Of a DNA stretch of 39,254 nt, positions 32,642 to 39,254 are shown piece by piece. The translations under genes and the position numbers were made by a program. How positions within the stretch are numbered: position 1 is the first letter of the stretch; the number at the start of each line of letters is the position of its first letter. Origin of the DNA: Verrucomicrobiales bacterium (GTDB taxonomy: Bacteria; Verrucomicrobiota; Verrucomicrobiia; Limisphaerales; UBA1100); the NCBI GenBank assembly GCA_005809105.1, contig SYLI01000095.1:1-39254 (forward strand), read 5' to 3'. The notes under the pieces were generated by a model, which was given only the letters and a program-made list of their open reading frames with translations, was not told where the DNA came from and did not search any database.

Positions 32642-33631
32642 ATGAAGCGCCACATCCAATGGGCCTTGGTGGCAGGGCTGTGCGTGGCCGCGGCGGCCAC
32701 GGCCGACCCATTCGATCCAGCGAAGGTGCCCGAGAAAACGCGCTGGTTTGTCCACGCCGACCTCAAGCGTTTTAAGGAAACCCAGTTGGGTGCGCAGATT
32801 CTCAAGCAGCTGGCGCCGCTCTCGCCGGCCTTGGAGCTGGTCGAGAAGGCCACCGGGTTGGATCCGCGCCGAGACCTCTCTGGCGTCACGCTCGTGGGGC
32901 TGGGCGCCAAGGGCGACGAAGTCGTGGTGCTCTTCTCCGGACAGTTCCAGCAGGAAAAACTCAAGGTCGCCGTTCGGGGCGCCAAGGAACACCGCGAACT
33001 TGCTTACGGCGGGCACGCCCTGCACAGCTGGCGTGACGACAAGGGGGCGCATTATGGCTGCGTGTACGATGCCCGGACGGTTCTCATGGGCGATGGCCAG
33101 CCGGCACTGCTTGCCCTGCTCGATGTGCTCGACAAAAAGTCGCCCGCTTGCAAGCCCCACGAGGTGCTGGCCCGCCTCGGCAAGGGTGAAGAGCCCTTCA
33201 CGCTGTTGGCGCTGGCCGACATGGAGGCCTTTGGGAAGCTCGAGCCGCAGGCCAATCTGCTGGAGAAACTCAAACTCATGTGCCTTGCCGTTGGCGAACA
33301 CCGCGGAGATTTCACCGCGCGCCTGCTGGTACAGCCCTGTGAGGCGTCGGCCGCGGTGTCGGTGCAGCAGGCGCTGCAGGGGCTGGTGGCCATCGTGCAG
33401 CTGGGCGACAGCAAGAAGCCTGAAATCCGACGTGCCCAGGAGCTGGCGCAGCGCCTGAAGATCGAGCAGGCCGATCCCTATGTTTCAGTCCGGCTCGATG
33501 TGCCGGTGAAGGAGGTATTGGAAACGCTTAAAATCAGGCTGGAGGCGGAATCCACTGCGCAGGGAAAGGGCTCGCTCAAGCTCGAGCTTAAGCTTGGCGA
33601 TCCACCCGCAAAGCCCCTCCCCCCCAAGTGA
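32642..33631 (+). CDS. Exported protein of unknown function, first gene of the sigma module
   Basis: 329 residues with a signal peptide (HIQWALVAGLCVAAAATA). No named family recognised. The mature part starts DPFDPAKVPEKTRWFVHADLKRF and contains beta-alpha stretches such as DEVVVLFSGQFQQEKL, YGGHALHSWRDDKGAHYG and LLALADMEAFGKL; it ends in a helical segment and PPAKPLPPK. Similar exported proteins are common in PVC-group genomes. GGAAGGA upstream of ATG 32642 is the ribosome-binding site. It overlaps the sigma gene's alternative start (33628), so one transcript is likely. Confidence 0.75.
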   Translation: MKRHIQWALVAGLCVAAAATADPFDPAKVPEKTRWFVHADLKRFKETQLGAQILKQLAPLSPALELVEKATGLDPRRDLSGVTLVGLGAKGDEVVVLFSGQFQQEKLKVAVRGAKEHRELAYGGHALHSWRDDKGAHYGCVYDARTVLMGDGQPALLALLDVLDKKSPACKPHEVLARLGKGEEPFTLLALADMEAFGKLEPQANLLEKLKLMCLAVGEHRGDFTARLLVQPCEASAAVSVQQALQGLVAIVQLGDSKKPEIRRAQELAQRLKIEQADPYVSVRLDVPVKEVLETLKIRLEAESTAQGKGSLKLELKLGDPPAKPLPPK

Positions 33632-33639
33632 CCGGTACG

Positions 33640-34287
33640 ATGGCACCGCTTTCCGACGAGGAACTGGCCCGGCAGGCGCAAGCGGGTGAGCTTGCGGCGT
33701 TTGAGGATCTGATCACGCGCCACCATGCCCGGGTCTTTCGTTTTCTCTGCCAGAAAGCGCCCACACAGGAGGACGCCGAAGACCTGACGCAGCAAACCTT
33801 CATCACCGCGCACCGGCGCATCCATCAATTCCGGCTGGACGCAAAATTTGTCACCTGGCTCTTCACCATCGCGCGTCGGCTGGCCATCAACCACCATCGC
33901 GCCCGCGCCGTGCGCCCCACCTGCGAGTTGGCCGCGGCCGAGTCGCTGCCCTCTCCCGGCCGCGATCCAGCGTGGACATTGGCCGAGGCCGATGACTGCC
34001 AAGAGCTCTGGCGCGCCGCTCGTGAAGCCCTCGTGGAACCGCAGTACGCGGCCCTCTGGCTCTTCTACCGGGAGCACATGCCCATCGAGTCCATCGCGCG
34101 GGTGATGAACCGCTCCCAGGTTTCGGTGAAAGTGTTGTTGCACCGCGCGCGCAAGCGGCTGGCCGGGGTGCTGCCCGGTCCGCAGGGAGGCAGCGGCGGC
34201 GCCACGGGAATCGATCCCATCCTCGCGCCAGCCTGCGCCTCCCCGGTGCCAGTGAAGCAACTGCATTGGTGGCCCCAGCAAGCCTGA
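33640..34287 (+). CDS. ECF-family RNA polymerase sigma factor
   Basis: 215 residues. Region 2 is clear: LITRHHARVFRFLCQKAPTQEDAEDLTQQTFITAHRR, followed by KFVTWLFTIARRLAINHHR. Region 4 is ALWLFYREHMPIESIARVMNRSQVSVKVLLHRARKRLA. The tail after region 4 (GPQGGSGGATGIDPILAP and onward) is about 40 residues, Gly/Pro-rich and unusual. ATG 33640 is used; GTG 33628 overlaps the previous stop and would couple the genes. A zinc-type anti-sigma candidate follows 10 bp later, which makes signal-controlled transcription likely. The signal and regulon are unknown. Confidence 0.92.
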   Translation: MAPLSDEELARQAQAGELAAFEDLITRHHARVFRFLCQKAPTQEDAEDLTQQTFITAHRRIHQFRLDAKFVTWLFTIARRLAINHHRARAVRPTCELAAAESLPSPGRDPAWTLAEADDCQELWRAAREALVEPQYAALWLFYREHMPIESIARVMNRSQVSVKVLLHRARKRLAGVLPGPQGGSGGATGIDPILAPACASPVPVKQLHWWPQQA

Positions 34288-34297
34288 ACCCCGCGCC

Positions 34298-34867
34298 ATG
34301 ATCTGCTTTTATCACCAATGGAAGATCAGCCAGCACGTGAGCGCCGGCTCACCGCTCCCGGAATTTCTGCTGCGGCACACGGCCCGCTGCCCGCGCTGCC
34401 AAGCGCATCATGCCGCCCAGAGCCGCATTTCCCGCCTGCTGGCCGAGGCGCAAGGCCCGGTTCCGCCACCGCCACCTTACCTGCGCGAGCGCATCCTGCG
34501 CGCCGTGGCCGCCGACGCCGCCGATGAAGAGCCCCATCCATGGATTGCGCCAGCATTCTCGCGGGCGATTTTGGGAGTGGCGCTGCTGGTGGTCGCGCTG
34601 ACGCTCGTCAAATCGCATCTGCTGCCGCAACCCCAAGCGCCCGCGCCAGCGACATTGGCGGACTCGCAGCACCCTTCACTGGGCGCCCAAGCGTCCCCGC
34701 CGCCATTGCCCTCGCTGCCGGTGCAATCGGCCTTCTCGCTGCTGGACGCGTCATTGGCTTCCCCCTACGAGACGGAATGGGTGGGCTTGAAGGAGTCGCT
34801 GGCCCAGATGGGCGGGTTCTTGGCCGGCTGCCTTCCCCAATTGCCTACGCTGGATTTGAAGCCCTAG
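34298..34867 (+). CDS. Putative membrane anti-sigma factor with a zinc motif
   Basis: 189 residues. An N-terminal H-x3-C-x2-C (His27, Cys31, Cys34) is the zinc motif of anti-sigma factors that bind ECF sigma factors. One transmembrane helix (about 88-106, AILGVALLVVALTLVK) separates this domain from an extracytoplasmic Pro/Ala/Gln-rich tail that ends in a short helical segment (ETEWVGLKESLAQMGGFLA). The topology suggests it holds the sigma factor at the membrane and releases it on an outside signal. The family assignment is inferred from motif and position. Confidence 0.82.
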   Translation: MICFYHQWKISQHVSAGSPLPEFLLRHTARCPRCQAHHAAQSRISRLLAEAQGPVPPPPPYLRERILRAVAADAADEEPHPWIAPAFSRAILGVALLVVALTLVKSHLLPQPQAPAPATLADSQHPSLGAQASPPPLPSLPVQSAFSLLDASLASPYETEWVGLKESLAQMGGFLAGCLPQLPTLDLKP

Positions 34868-34894
34868 AGCTTCCCAAGAAGGGCACGCGCGCCT

Positions 34895-35806
34895 TTAGGG
34901 TTTTGAGGGAGCCTTTCCAAACTGGCGGCTGCTTTCCTCAAAAAACTCCCGTTGCGCTCGCGCCACGTCAAACGTGCGTTTGAGTCCGTGCTTTTCTTCC
35001 AAATACCCGGCGGCGTTGGGCCGATACTTGCCCTCCGCGTTGGTCATCCGCAGGGTGGTGGCGTTGCCCTCGACGGCACCCGCAGCCAGCACCAATTGAT
35101 TGTGCCGCAGCGCGAATTCAAAACCGCCCTCCAGCATCTTGGGGACGGCCTTGAGAATCGATGAATCCTCCCCGTGGAGGGTGACCCAGATCGTGTCCCA
35201 TCCCGCGGGAAGATGGGCCTCGATTCTCTGTCCCTTTTGGATAATGAAGTCCGCATGGGCGCGCGCATGGCGGCGCAGACCCTGTTGGAACACGTCTTCC
35301 CCGTCCTTGGCAGGCCGCGCGAGCAGCTCGGCGCGCAAGGCGGCGTTGGCGGCCGCCAGAATCTTGGCAAACCGGCGCACGGTGACGCGCTGGATGCCCG
35401 AGGTTTTTCCATCGGCATTGAGGTAGAAGGGGCCCGACTGGATGGTGACATTCTCCAGCAGCAGCTCCAAGAGCGCCATCGTGGCCTTGCGCACTTCGGG
35501 CGCACTCTGGGCGTCATTGCGCAGCTCGGCCAGGCGCTGCCGGACTTGTGGCGCGTTGTATTCCAGAATCCAGTTGGAGAAGAAAAACGTGCGCGGCCCC
35601 TCGAACACCGAGGCGAGCTGGTCGCGCTCCGTGGCGTCCAGTCCATCCGCTTGGCTCGTGCCATGCACGCCCTCGTAGTTCTGAAAGATCACCATCACGT
35701 CGCTGGCCGCAAAATACCGGTAGGTCAACGACTGGGATTCAAAATCCAGACACGCCATCCAAGGCAGCAGCGCGGCCGCCAGCGCGAGGCTCCAACAAGT
35801 TTTCAT
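34895..35806 (-). CDS. Exported lipoprotein of unknown function
   Basis: 303 residues with a lipoprotein signal (LLPWMAC, Cys19). No named family. The mature region is mixed alpha/beta, with YFAASDVMVIFQNYEGVHG, a helical middle (RQRLAELRNDAQSAPEVRKATMALL), FGFEFALRH-like FEFALRHNQLVLAAGAVEGN and an Arg/Glu-rich end. It is convergent with the anti-sigma gene, 27 bp apart. It lies just upstream of the hemB 3' end on the opposite strand. Whether it belongs to the sigma module's regulon cannot be told. Confidence 0.75.
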   Translation of the reverse strand: MKTCWSLALAAALLPWMACLDFESQSLTYRYFAASDVMVIFQNYEGVHGTSQADGLDATERDQLASVFEGPRTFFFSNWILEYNAPQVRQRLAELRNDAQSAPEVRKATMALLELLLENVTIQSGPFYLNADGKTSGIQRVTVRRFAKILAAANAALRAELLARPAKDGEDVFQQGLRRHARAHADFIIQKGQRIEAHLPAGWDTIWVTLHGEDSSILKAVPKMLEGGFEFALRHNQLVLAAGAVEGNATTLRMTNAEGKYRPNAAGYLEEKHGLKRTFDVARAQREFFEESSRQFGKAPSKP

Positions 35807-35851
35807 GGCACCACCCTACGCACCCGCCCGCCCAAGGCAAGCGTGCATCCT

Positions 35852-36853
35852 CTAACGCAGCGTGCGCGCCACATCCATGGCGAAGTACGTGAGGATGAGG
35901 TCCGCACCGGCGCGCTTGATGGAGAGCAGCGCCTCGTCGCGCGTGGCCTCGAGGTTGAGCCAGCCCAGCCGGGCCGCGGCATGCAACTGCGCGTATTCGC
36001 CGGAGACCTGATAGGCCGCCAGCGGCAGCGTCGTGCGCGCCCTTAGCGCGTGCAGGATGTCGAGATACGCGCCTGCGGGCTTGACCATCAGGATGTCCGC
36101 GCCTTCCTGCGCATCGAGCGCCGCCTCGCGCGCCGCCTCGCGCGCATTGGCGGGATTAAGCTGGTAGGTGCGCTTGTCCAAATAGGTTTTCCCCGCAGCC
36201 TCGCCGCTGCCCACCGCTTCGCGAAACGGGCCGTAGTAGGCCGAGGCAAACTTGGCGGCGTAGGAAAGGATGGCCACCTGCGTGTGTCCCGCCTTGTCGA
36301 GCGCCTCCCGGATGGCGCGCACACGCCCGTCCATCATGTCCGAGGGCGCGACCCAATCGGCACCCGCCTCGGCCTGCAACACCGCCATCTTGGCCAGGAT
36401 GGCGACGGTGGCATCGTTGTCCACATCGCGGCCACGCTTGTCGAGCACGCCGTCGTGGCCGTGGCGGGTGTAGGGATCGAGCGCAACGTCGGTGATGACG
36501 ACCAGGTCGGGCAGCGCCTTTTTGAGGGCGCGCACGGCCCGCAGCGCCAGCCCCTTGGAATTGAGCGCCTCGCGCCCCCGCGGGTCTTTGCGGCGGGCGG
36601 GCGTGACGGGAAAAAGCGCCACGGCCGCAATGCCCAACTCGTGCGCGGCGCGCGCTTGCGCGACCAGACCCTCCAAAGTGTGCCGCGAGACGCCGGGCAT
36701 GGACGCCACGGGCTCAGCGTCGCCGCTGCCCTCACGCACAAAGAGCGGCAGGATAAGATCCTCGACGCGCAGGCGCGTCTCCTGGACCAGACCGCGCACC
36801 GATTGCGAGCGGCGTAGTCGGCGCAGGCGTGGCGGGATGGAGGGCGTGCTCAT
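35852..36853 (-). CDS. hemB: Delta-aminolevulinic acid dehydratase (porphobilinogen synthase)
   Basis: Condenses two 5-aminolevulinate molecules to porphobilinogen for heme. It has 333 residues, normal length. The two catalytic lysines are Lys201 (SYAAKFASAYYGPFR) and Lys258 (MVKPAGAYLDI). The metal region reads DVALDPYTRHGHDG: the zinc-type cysteines are replaced by Ala/Asp, as in the Mg-dependent type of Pseudomonas. ATG 36853 (MSTPS) is chosen. It stands alone, divergent from a sugar-binding gene 175 bp away. Confidence 0.96.
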   Translation of the reverse strand: MSTPSIPPRLRRLRRSQSVRGLVQETRLRVEDLILPLFVREGSGDAEPVASMPGVSRHTLEGLVAQARAAHELGIAAVALFPVTPARRKDPRGREALNSKGLALRAVRALKKALPDLVVITDVALDPYTRHGHDGVLDKRGRDVDNDATVAILAKMAVLQAEAGADWVAPSDMMDGRVRAIREALDKAGHTQVAILSYAAKFASAYYGPFREAVGSGEAAGKTYLDKRTYQLNPANAREAAREAALDAQEGADILMVKPAGAYLDILHALRARTTLPLAAYQVSGEYAQLHAAARLGWLNLEATRDEALLSIKRAGADLILTYFAMDVARTLR

Positions 36854-36864
36854 GTGCGTGGCAT

Positions 36865-36938
36865 TGACGCGCGCGCTTGTGACGCGCGCTTGCAAGTTAG
36901 TTTTGCGGTGGGCACCGCGACAAGGCAAAACGCCTTGT
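36865..36938. promoter_or_regulatory. Repeat and palindrome cluster between hemB and the sugar-binding gene
   Basis: In this divergent 175-bp region there are two near-identical direct copies of TGACGCGCGCTTG (36865-36879, with a 2-nt insert, and 36880-36892). Two palindromes follow: GCGGTG-GG-CACCGC (36905-36918) and ACAAGGC-AAAAC-GCCTTGT (36920-36938). The palindromes could be operators for a sugar-responsive regulator or folded leader elements. No promoter stands out; TTGGCT and TACTCT 17 bp apart further downstream are weak. Confidence 0.4.
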
Positions 36939-37028
36939 GCATTTCCCCTGTGCGGGGCGTGTTTTTCGTTGGCTTGAAAGGGTGCGGCCGGTACTCTCTC
37001 TGGCTATTCTCAAGCAAACAAAGGGCGC

Positions 37029-38024
37029 ATGAATCATTTTGGACTGCGGGGTGTTGTGGGGCTGCTGTCCGTGTTTGGCCTCTTGGCATGCGATGGCGAT
37101 GCTGGGCCCAAGCCCGGTTCACCCGCGCCCGCAGGGTCCAAAGCGGCCCACCGGGGCACGATTGGTTTCTCTGCGCTCACCCTCAAAAATCCTTTCTTCA
37201 AAATCATCGCAGACAGCCTTACGGCCGAGGCGAAGAAGCAGGGCTTTGACGTCGTGGTGAGCGACGCCGAGCGCGACGTCAACGAGCAGTCCAAGCACGT
37301 CGACAATTTCATCGCGCAGAAGGTGGCAGCCATCGTGCTGAACCCCGCCGACCGCATCGCCATCGGCCCCGCCGTGAAGAAGGCCAACGCCGCAGGCATC
37401 CCGGTGTTCACTTGCGATCTGGAATGCGTGGCCGAGGGGGCGAAGATCGCCGGGCATGTGGGCACCGACAATTTTCAAGGCGGCAGACTGGCGGGACAGG
37501 CGATGGTCGAGGCGCTGGGCGCGGCGGGCGGCAAGGTGTTGGTCCTGCACTTTAAGCAGGCCAATTCGTGCGTCATGCGCGTGCAGGGATTTCGAGAGGT
37601 GATCGACCGCCATAATCAGGGGCGTGACAGCGGCAAGATTGAGATCGTCTCCGAGCTGGAGGGCGGCGGCCTGCAGGACGCCGGGTTTCGCGCCGCCGCG
37701 GATGCGTTGCAGGCTCATACTGACCTCAGCGGTATTTTTGCCATCAATGATCCCTCTGCGCTGGGTGCGTGGACGGCGTTGCGGCAGGCGAACAAGACCA
37801 CGCAGGTGAAGATCGTGGGATTTGACGGCCAGATCGAAGGCAAGCAGGCCATCAAGGAAGGCAAACTCGTCGCCGACCCCATCCAATTCCCGGATCAGAT
37901 GGGCGTCGTGATCGTCAGCCACATTGTGAAGTACCTCAACGGCGAATCCTTCCCCGTCAACATGCTCATCCCCACCCAGCTCTACCGACGGGCCGACGCC
38001 GAGAAGGATCCTGCCCTGAAATGA
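37029..38024 (+). CDS. Sugar ABC-transporter substrate-binding lipoprotein
   Basis: 331 residues. The lipoprotein signal (VFGLLAC) anchors the protein to a membrane after a short Pro/Gly linker. The rest is a ribose/xylose-type periplasmic-binding fold: IGFSALTLKNPFFKIIADSL, VNEQSKHVDNFIAQKVAAIVLNPAD, GHVGTDNFQGGRLAG, FAINDPSALGAWTAL and IVGFDGQIEGKQAIKEGKL. The sugar cannot be read directly. Its stop overlaps the start of the ATPase gene (ATGA, 38021-38024), so they form one transporter operon; the permease gene should lie past the window edge. Confidence 0.92.
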   Translation: MNHFGLRGVVGLLSVFGLLACDGDAGPKPGSPAPAGSKAAHRGTIGFSALTLKNPFFKIIADSLTAEAKKQGFDVVVSDAERDVNEQSKHVDNFIAQKVAAIVLNPADRIAIGPAVKKANAAGIPVFTCDLECVAEGAKIAGHVGTDNFQGGRLAGQAMVEALGAAGGKVLVLHFKQANSCVMRVQGFREVIDRHNQGRDSGKIEIVSELEGGGLQDAGFRAAADALQAHTDLSGIFAINDPSALGAWTALRQANKTTQVKIVGFDGQIEGKQAIKEGKLVADPIQFPDQMGVVIVSHIVKYLNGESFPVNMLIPTQLYRRADAEKDPALK

Positions 38025-39254
38025 GCGGGACCGCGCCGGCCGAGCCGCCGCCCCTGCTGCGAATGCGCGGCATGACCAAGTCCTTTCCGGGCGTGCAGGC
38101 GCTGCGAGAGGTGGATCTGGATTTGCACGCCGGTCAGGTGCTGGCACTGCTGGGAGAAAACGGCGCGGGCAAAAGCACCCTCATCAAAATTCTGGGCGGC
38201 GCGCACTCTCCCGACGCCGGCGTCATCGAGCTTGATGGAAAACCGGTGCGTCTCGCCTCGCCGCCGGAAGCCAGGCGCGCGGGCATCGCGGTGATCCATC
38301 AGGAGTTGCAGTTGGTGCCCTGCTTAAGCGCGCGGGAGAACATTTTTCTTGGAAAGGAGCTAAGCCGCGGTGGCTTCATTCTCCGGGCTGAGGAACACGC
38401 CCGCGCCACGGAGGTGCTTTCGCAGCTGGGCGCCACGTTCGACCCAGAAACCCCGTGCGCTCAACTCAGCGTGGCCCAGCAGCAGCTGGTGGAGATTGCC
38501 AAGGCGCTGGCCGGGCAGGCGCGCATCTTGGTGCTGGACGAACCCACCGCCGCGTTGTCCCCGCGCGAAGTCGCGGGCCTTTTGGCACGCCTGCGTGAGC
38601 TGCGCGCGAAGGGGCTGGGCATCCTGTACATCAGCCACCGGCTCGACGAGGTGTTTGAGATTGCCGACCGCGCCATGGTGCTGCGCGATGGCGCCCATGT
38701 CGCCACTGCCGATTTGCGCGAATGGACGCGCGGGCGAGTGATTGAACACATGGTGGGGCGCAGCCTCGATGAGGAATTCCCTAAGCGGCGGGCGGAGATT
38801 GGGCCCGAACGTCTGTGCGTGCGCAGCCTCGTCCGCGGACGCGCGGTGCGCGGTGTCTCCTTTTCAATTCGGCGTGGAGAGGTGCTCGGCTTGGCGGGAT
38901 TGGTGGGTGCGGGTCGCACCGAGACGGCGCGCCTGATTTTTGGAGCGGACCAACCTGAATCGGGCAGCGTGGAGCTCGACGGGCGGCCGCTTTCTCTGCG
39001 CAGCCCGCGCGACGCCATCGCCCAAGGAATCTGCCTGCTCACCGAGGATCGCAAGGCCGAGGGGCTGGTGCTGGGGCTCTCGGCGCAGGAGAACTTCTCG
39101 CTGCCCAATCTCAAGGCGTTTTCGCGCGCAGGCTGGATGGTGGCCGCCCGCGAGTGCAGCGCATTTGACGATCGGGCCGCGCAGTTGCAGATCAGGCTGC
39201 GAAGCCGCCAGCAGCCCGCGGGGACGCTCTCGGGCGGCAACCAGCAGAAGGTGG
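38021..39254 (+). CDS. Sugar ABC-transporter ATPase, RbsA/XylG/MglA type (3' end cut by window edge)
   Basis: A double-domain ATPase for ribose-, xylose- or galactose-type uptake, at the cytosolic membrane face. 411 of about 500 residues are visible. The first domain has Walker A GENGAGKST (Lys51), signature LSVAQQQLVEIAKAL and Walker B LVLDEPTAAL. The second begins VRGVSFSIRRGEVLGLAGLVGAGRTE, the degenerate Walker A typical of this family, and is cut at LSGGNQQKV. The gene is coupled to the binding-protein gene by ATGA. The substrate is not decidable. Confidence 0.94.
   Translation, partial: MSGTAPAEPPPLLRMRGMTKSFPGVQALREVDLDLHAGQVLALLGENGAGKSTLIKILGGAHSPDAGVIELDGKPVRLASPPEARRAGIAVIHQELQLVPCLSARENIFLGKELSRGGFILRAEEHARATEVLSQLGATFDPETPCAQLSVAQQQLVEIAKALAGQARILVLDEPTAALSPREVAGLLARLRELRAKGLGILYISHRLDEVFEIADRAMVLRDGAHVATADLREWTRGRVIEHMVGRSLDEEFPKRRAEIGPERLCVRSLVRGRAVRGVSFSIRRGEVLGLAGLVGAGRTETARLIFGADQPESGSVELDGRPLSLRSPRDAIAQGICLLTEDRKAEGLVLGLSAQENFSLPNLKAFSRAGWMVAARECSAFDDRAAQLQIRLRSRQQPAGTLSGGNQQKV

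Noticed and set aside
31525-32985. A 486-residue open frame on the minus strand
   Set aside because: It crosses two well-supported plus-strand genes and the gap between them and has no motif of its own.

Overview
The window looks like a stretch of core chromosome from a high-GC Gram-negative bacterium. Lipid A/Kdo synthesis (waaA) and many exported lipoproteins point to an outer membrane. A plant/yeast-type HisA, an EF-P with Pro-Gly-Asn at the loop tip, scattered his genes and several exported proteins of unknown function together suggest the PVC superphylum, most likely Verrucomicrobiota. That placement is inferred from family resemblance, not from a search. I see no tRNA, rRNA, IS element, phage gene or CRISPR array, and no gene-free stretch longer than about 200 bp. 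Coding density is very high; convergent genes often nearly touch or overlap at their stop codons. The window cuts metE at the left edge and a sugar ABC-transporter ATPase at the right edge.

Layout. 1-4775 (minus): a small unknown gene, mnmE, moeA, metE. 4859-6649 (plus): a fused sugar kinase and MurNAc-6-phosphate etherase for cell-wall recycling. 6646-7608 (minus): a Ser/Thr kinase with a zinc ribbon. 7776-10478 (plus): an ion/citrate-type transporter and waaA (Kdo transferase). 10461-14667 (minus): a small unknown protein, a PilT-like ATPase with an unusual N-terminal tail, fabH, rpmF, yceD and coaD. 14794-15834 (plus): a membrane protein ending in a cysteine-free thioredoxin-like domain. 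15844-18268 (minus): ndk, trpE, hisI. 18372-18743 (plus): a DUF6404-like membrane protein. 18772-19545 (minus): hisF.

19745-23319 (plus) is an envelope cluster: a glycine-zipper protein, an LpoB-like lipoprotein, a COG3014-like lipoprotein, a YcfL-like lipoprotein and a further lipoprotein. Next come ubiE/menG (minus), topoisomerase III, xerC, an FtsB/DivIC-like protein and efp (plus), then a PfkB kinase and a small lipoprotein (minus).

30920-34867 (plus) holds hisA, an exported isochorismatase-fold hydrolase, an exported unknown protein, and an ECF sigma factor with its putative membrane anti-sigma factor. A lipoprotein gene and hemB follow on the minus strand. The window ends with a ribose/xylose-type binding lipoprotein and the matching ABC ATPase.

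Most genes are housekeeping: cofactors (moeA, coaD, hemB, ubiE), amino acids (metE, trpE, hisI/F/A), translation (mnmE, rpmF, efp), envelope (waaA, fabH, MurK-MurQ) and chromosome maintenance (topB, xerC). The least explained parts are the five-gene exported-protein cluster, the sigma/anti-sigma module with its exported neighbours, the kinase-etherase fusion, the cysteine-free thioredoxin-fold protein and the EF-P variant.
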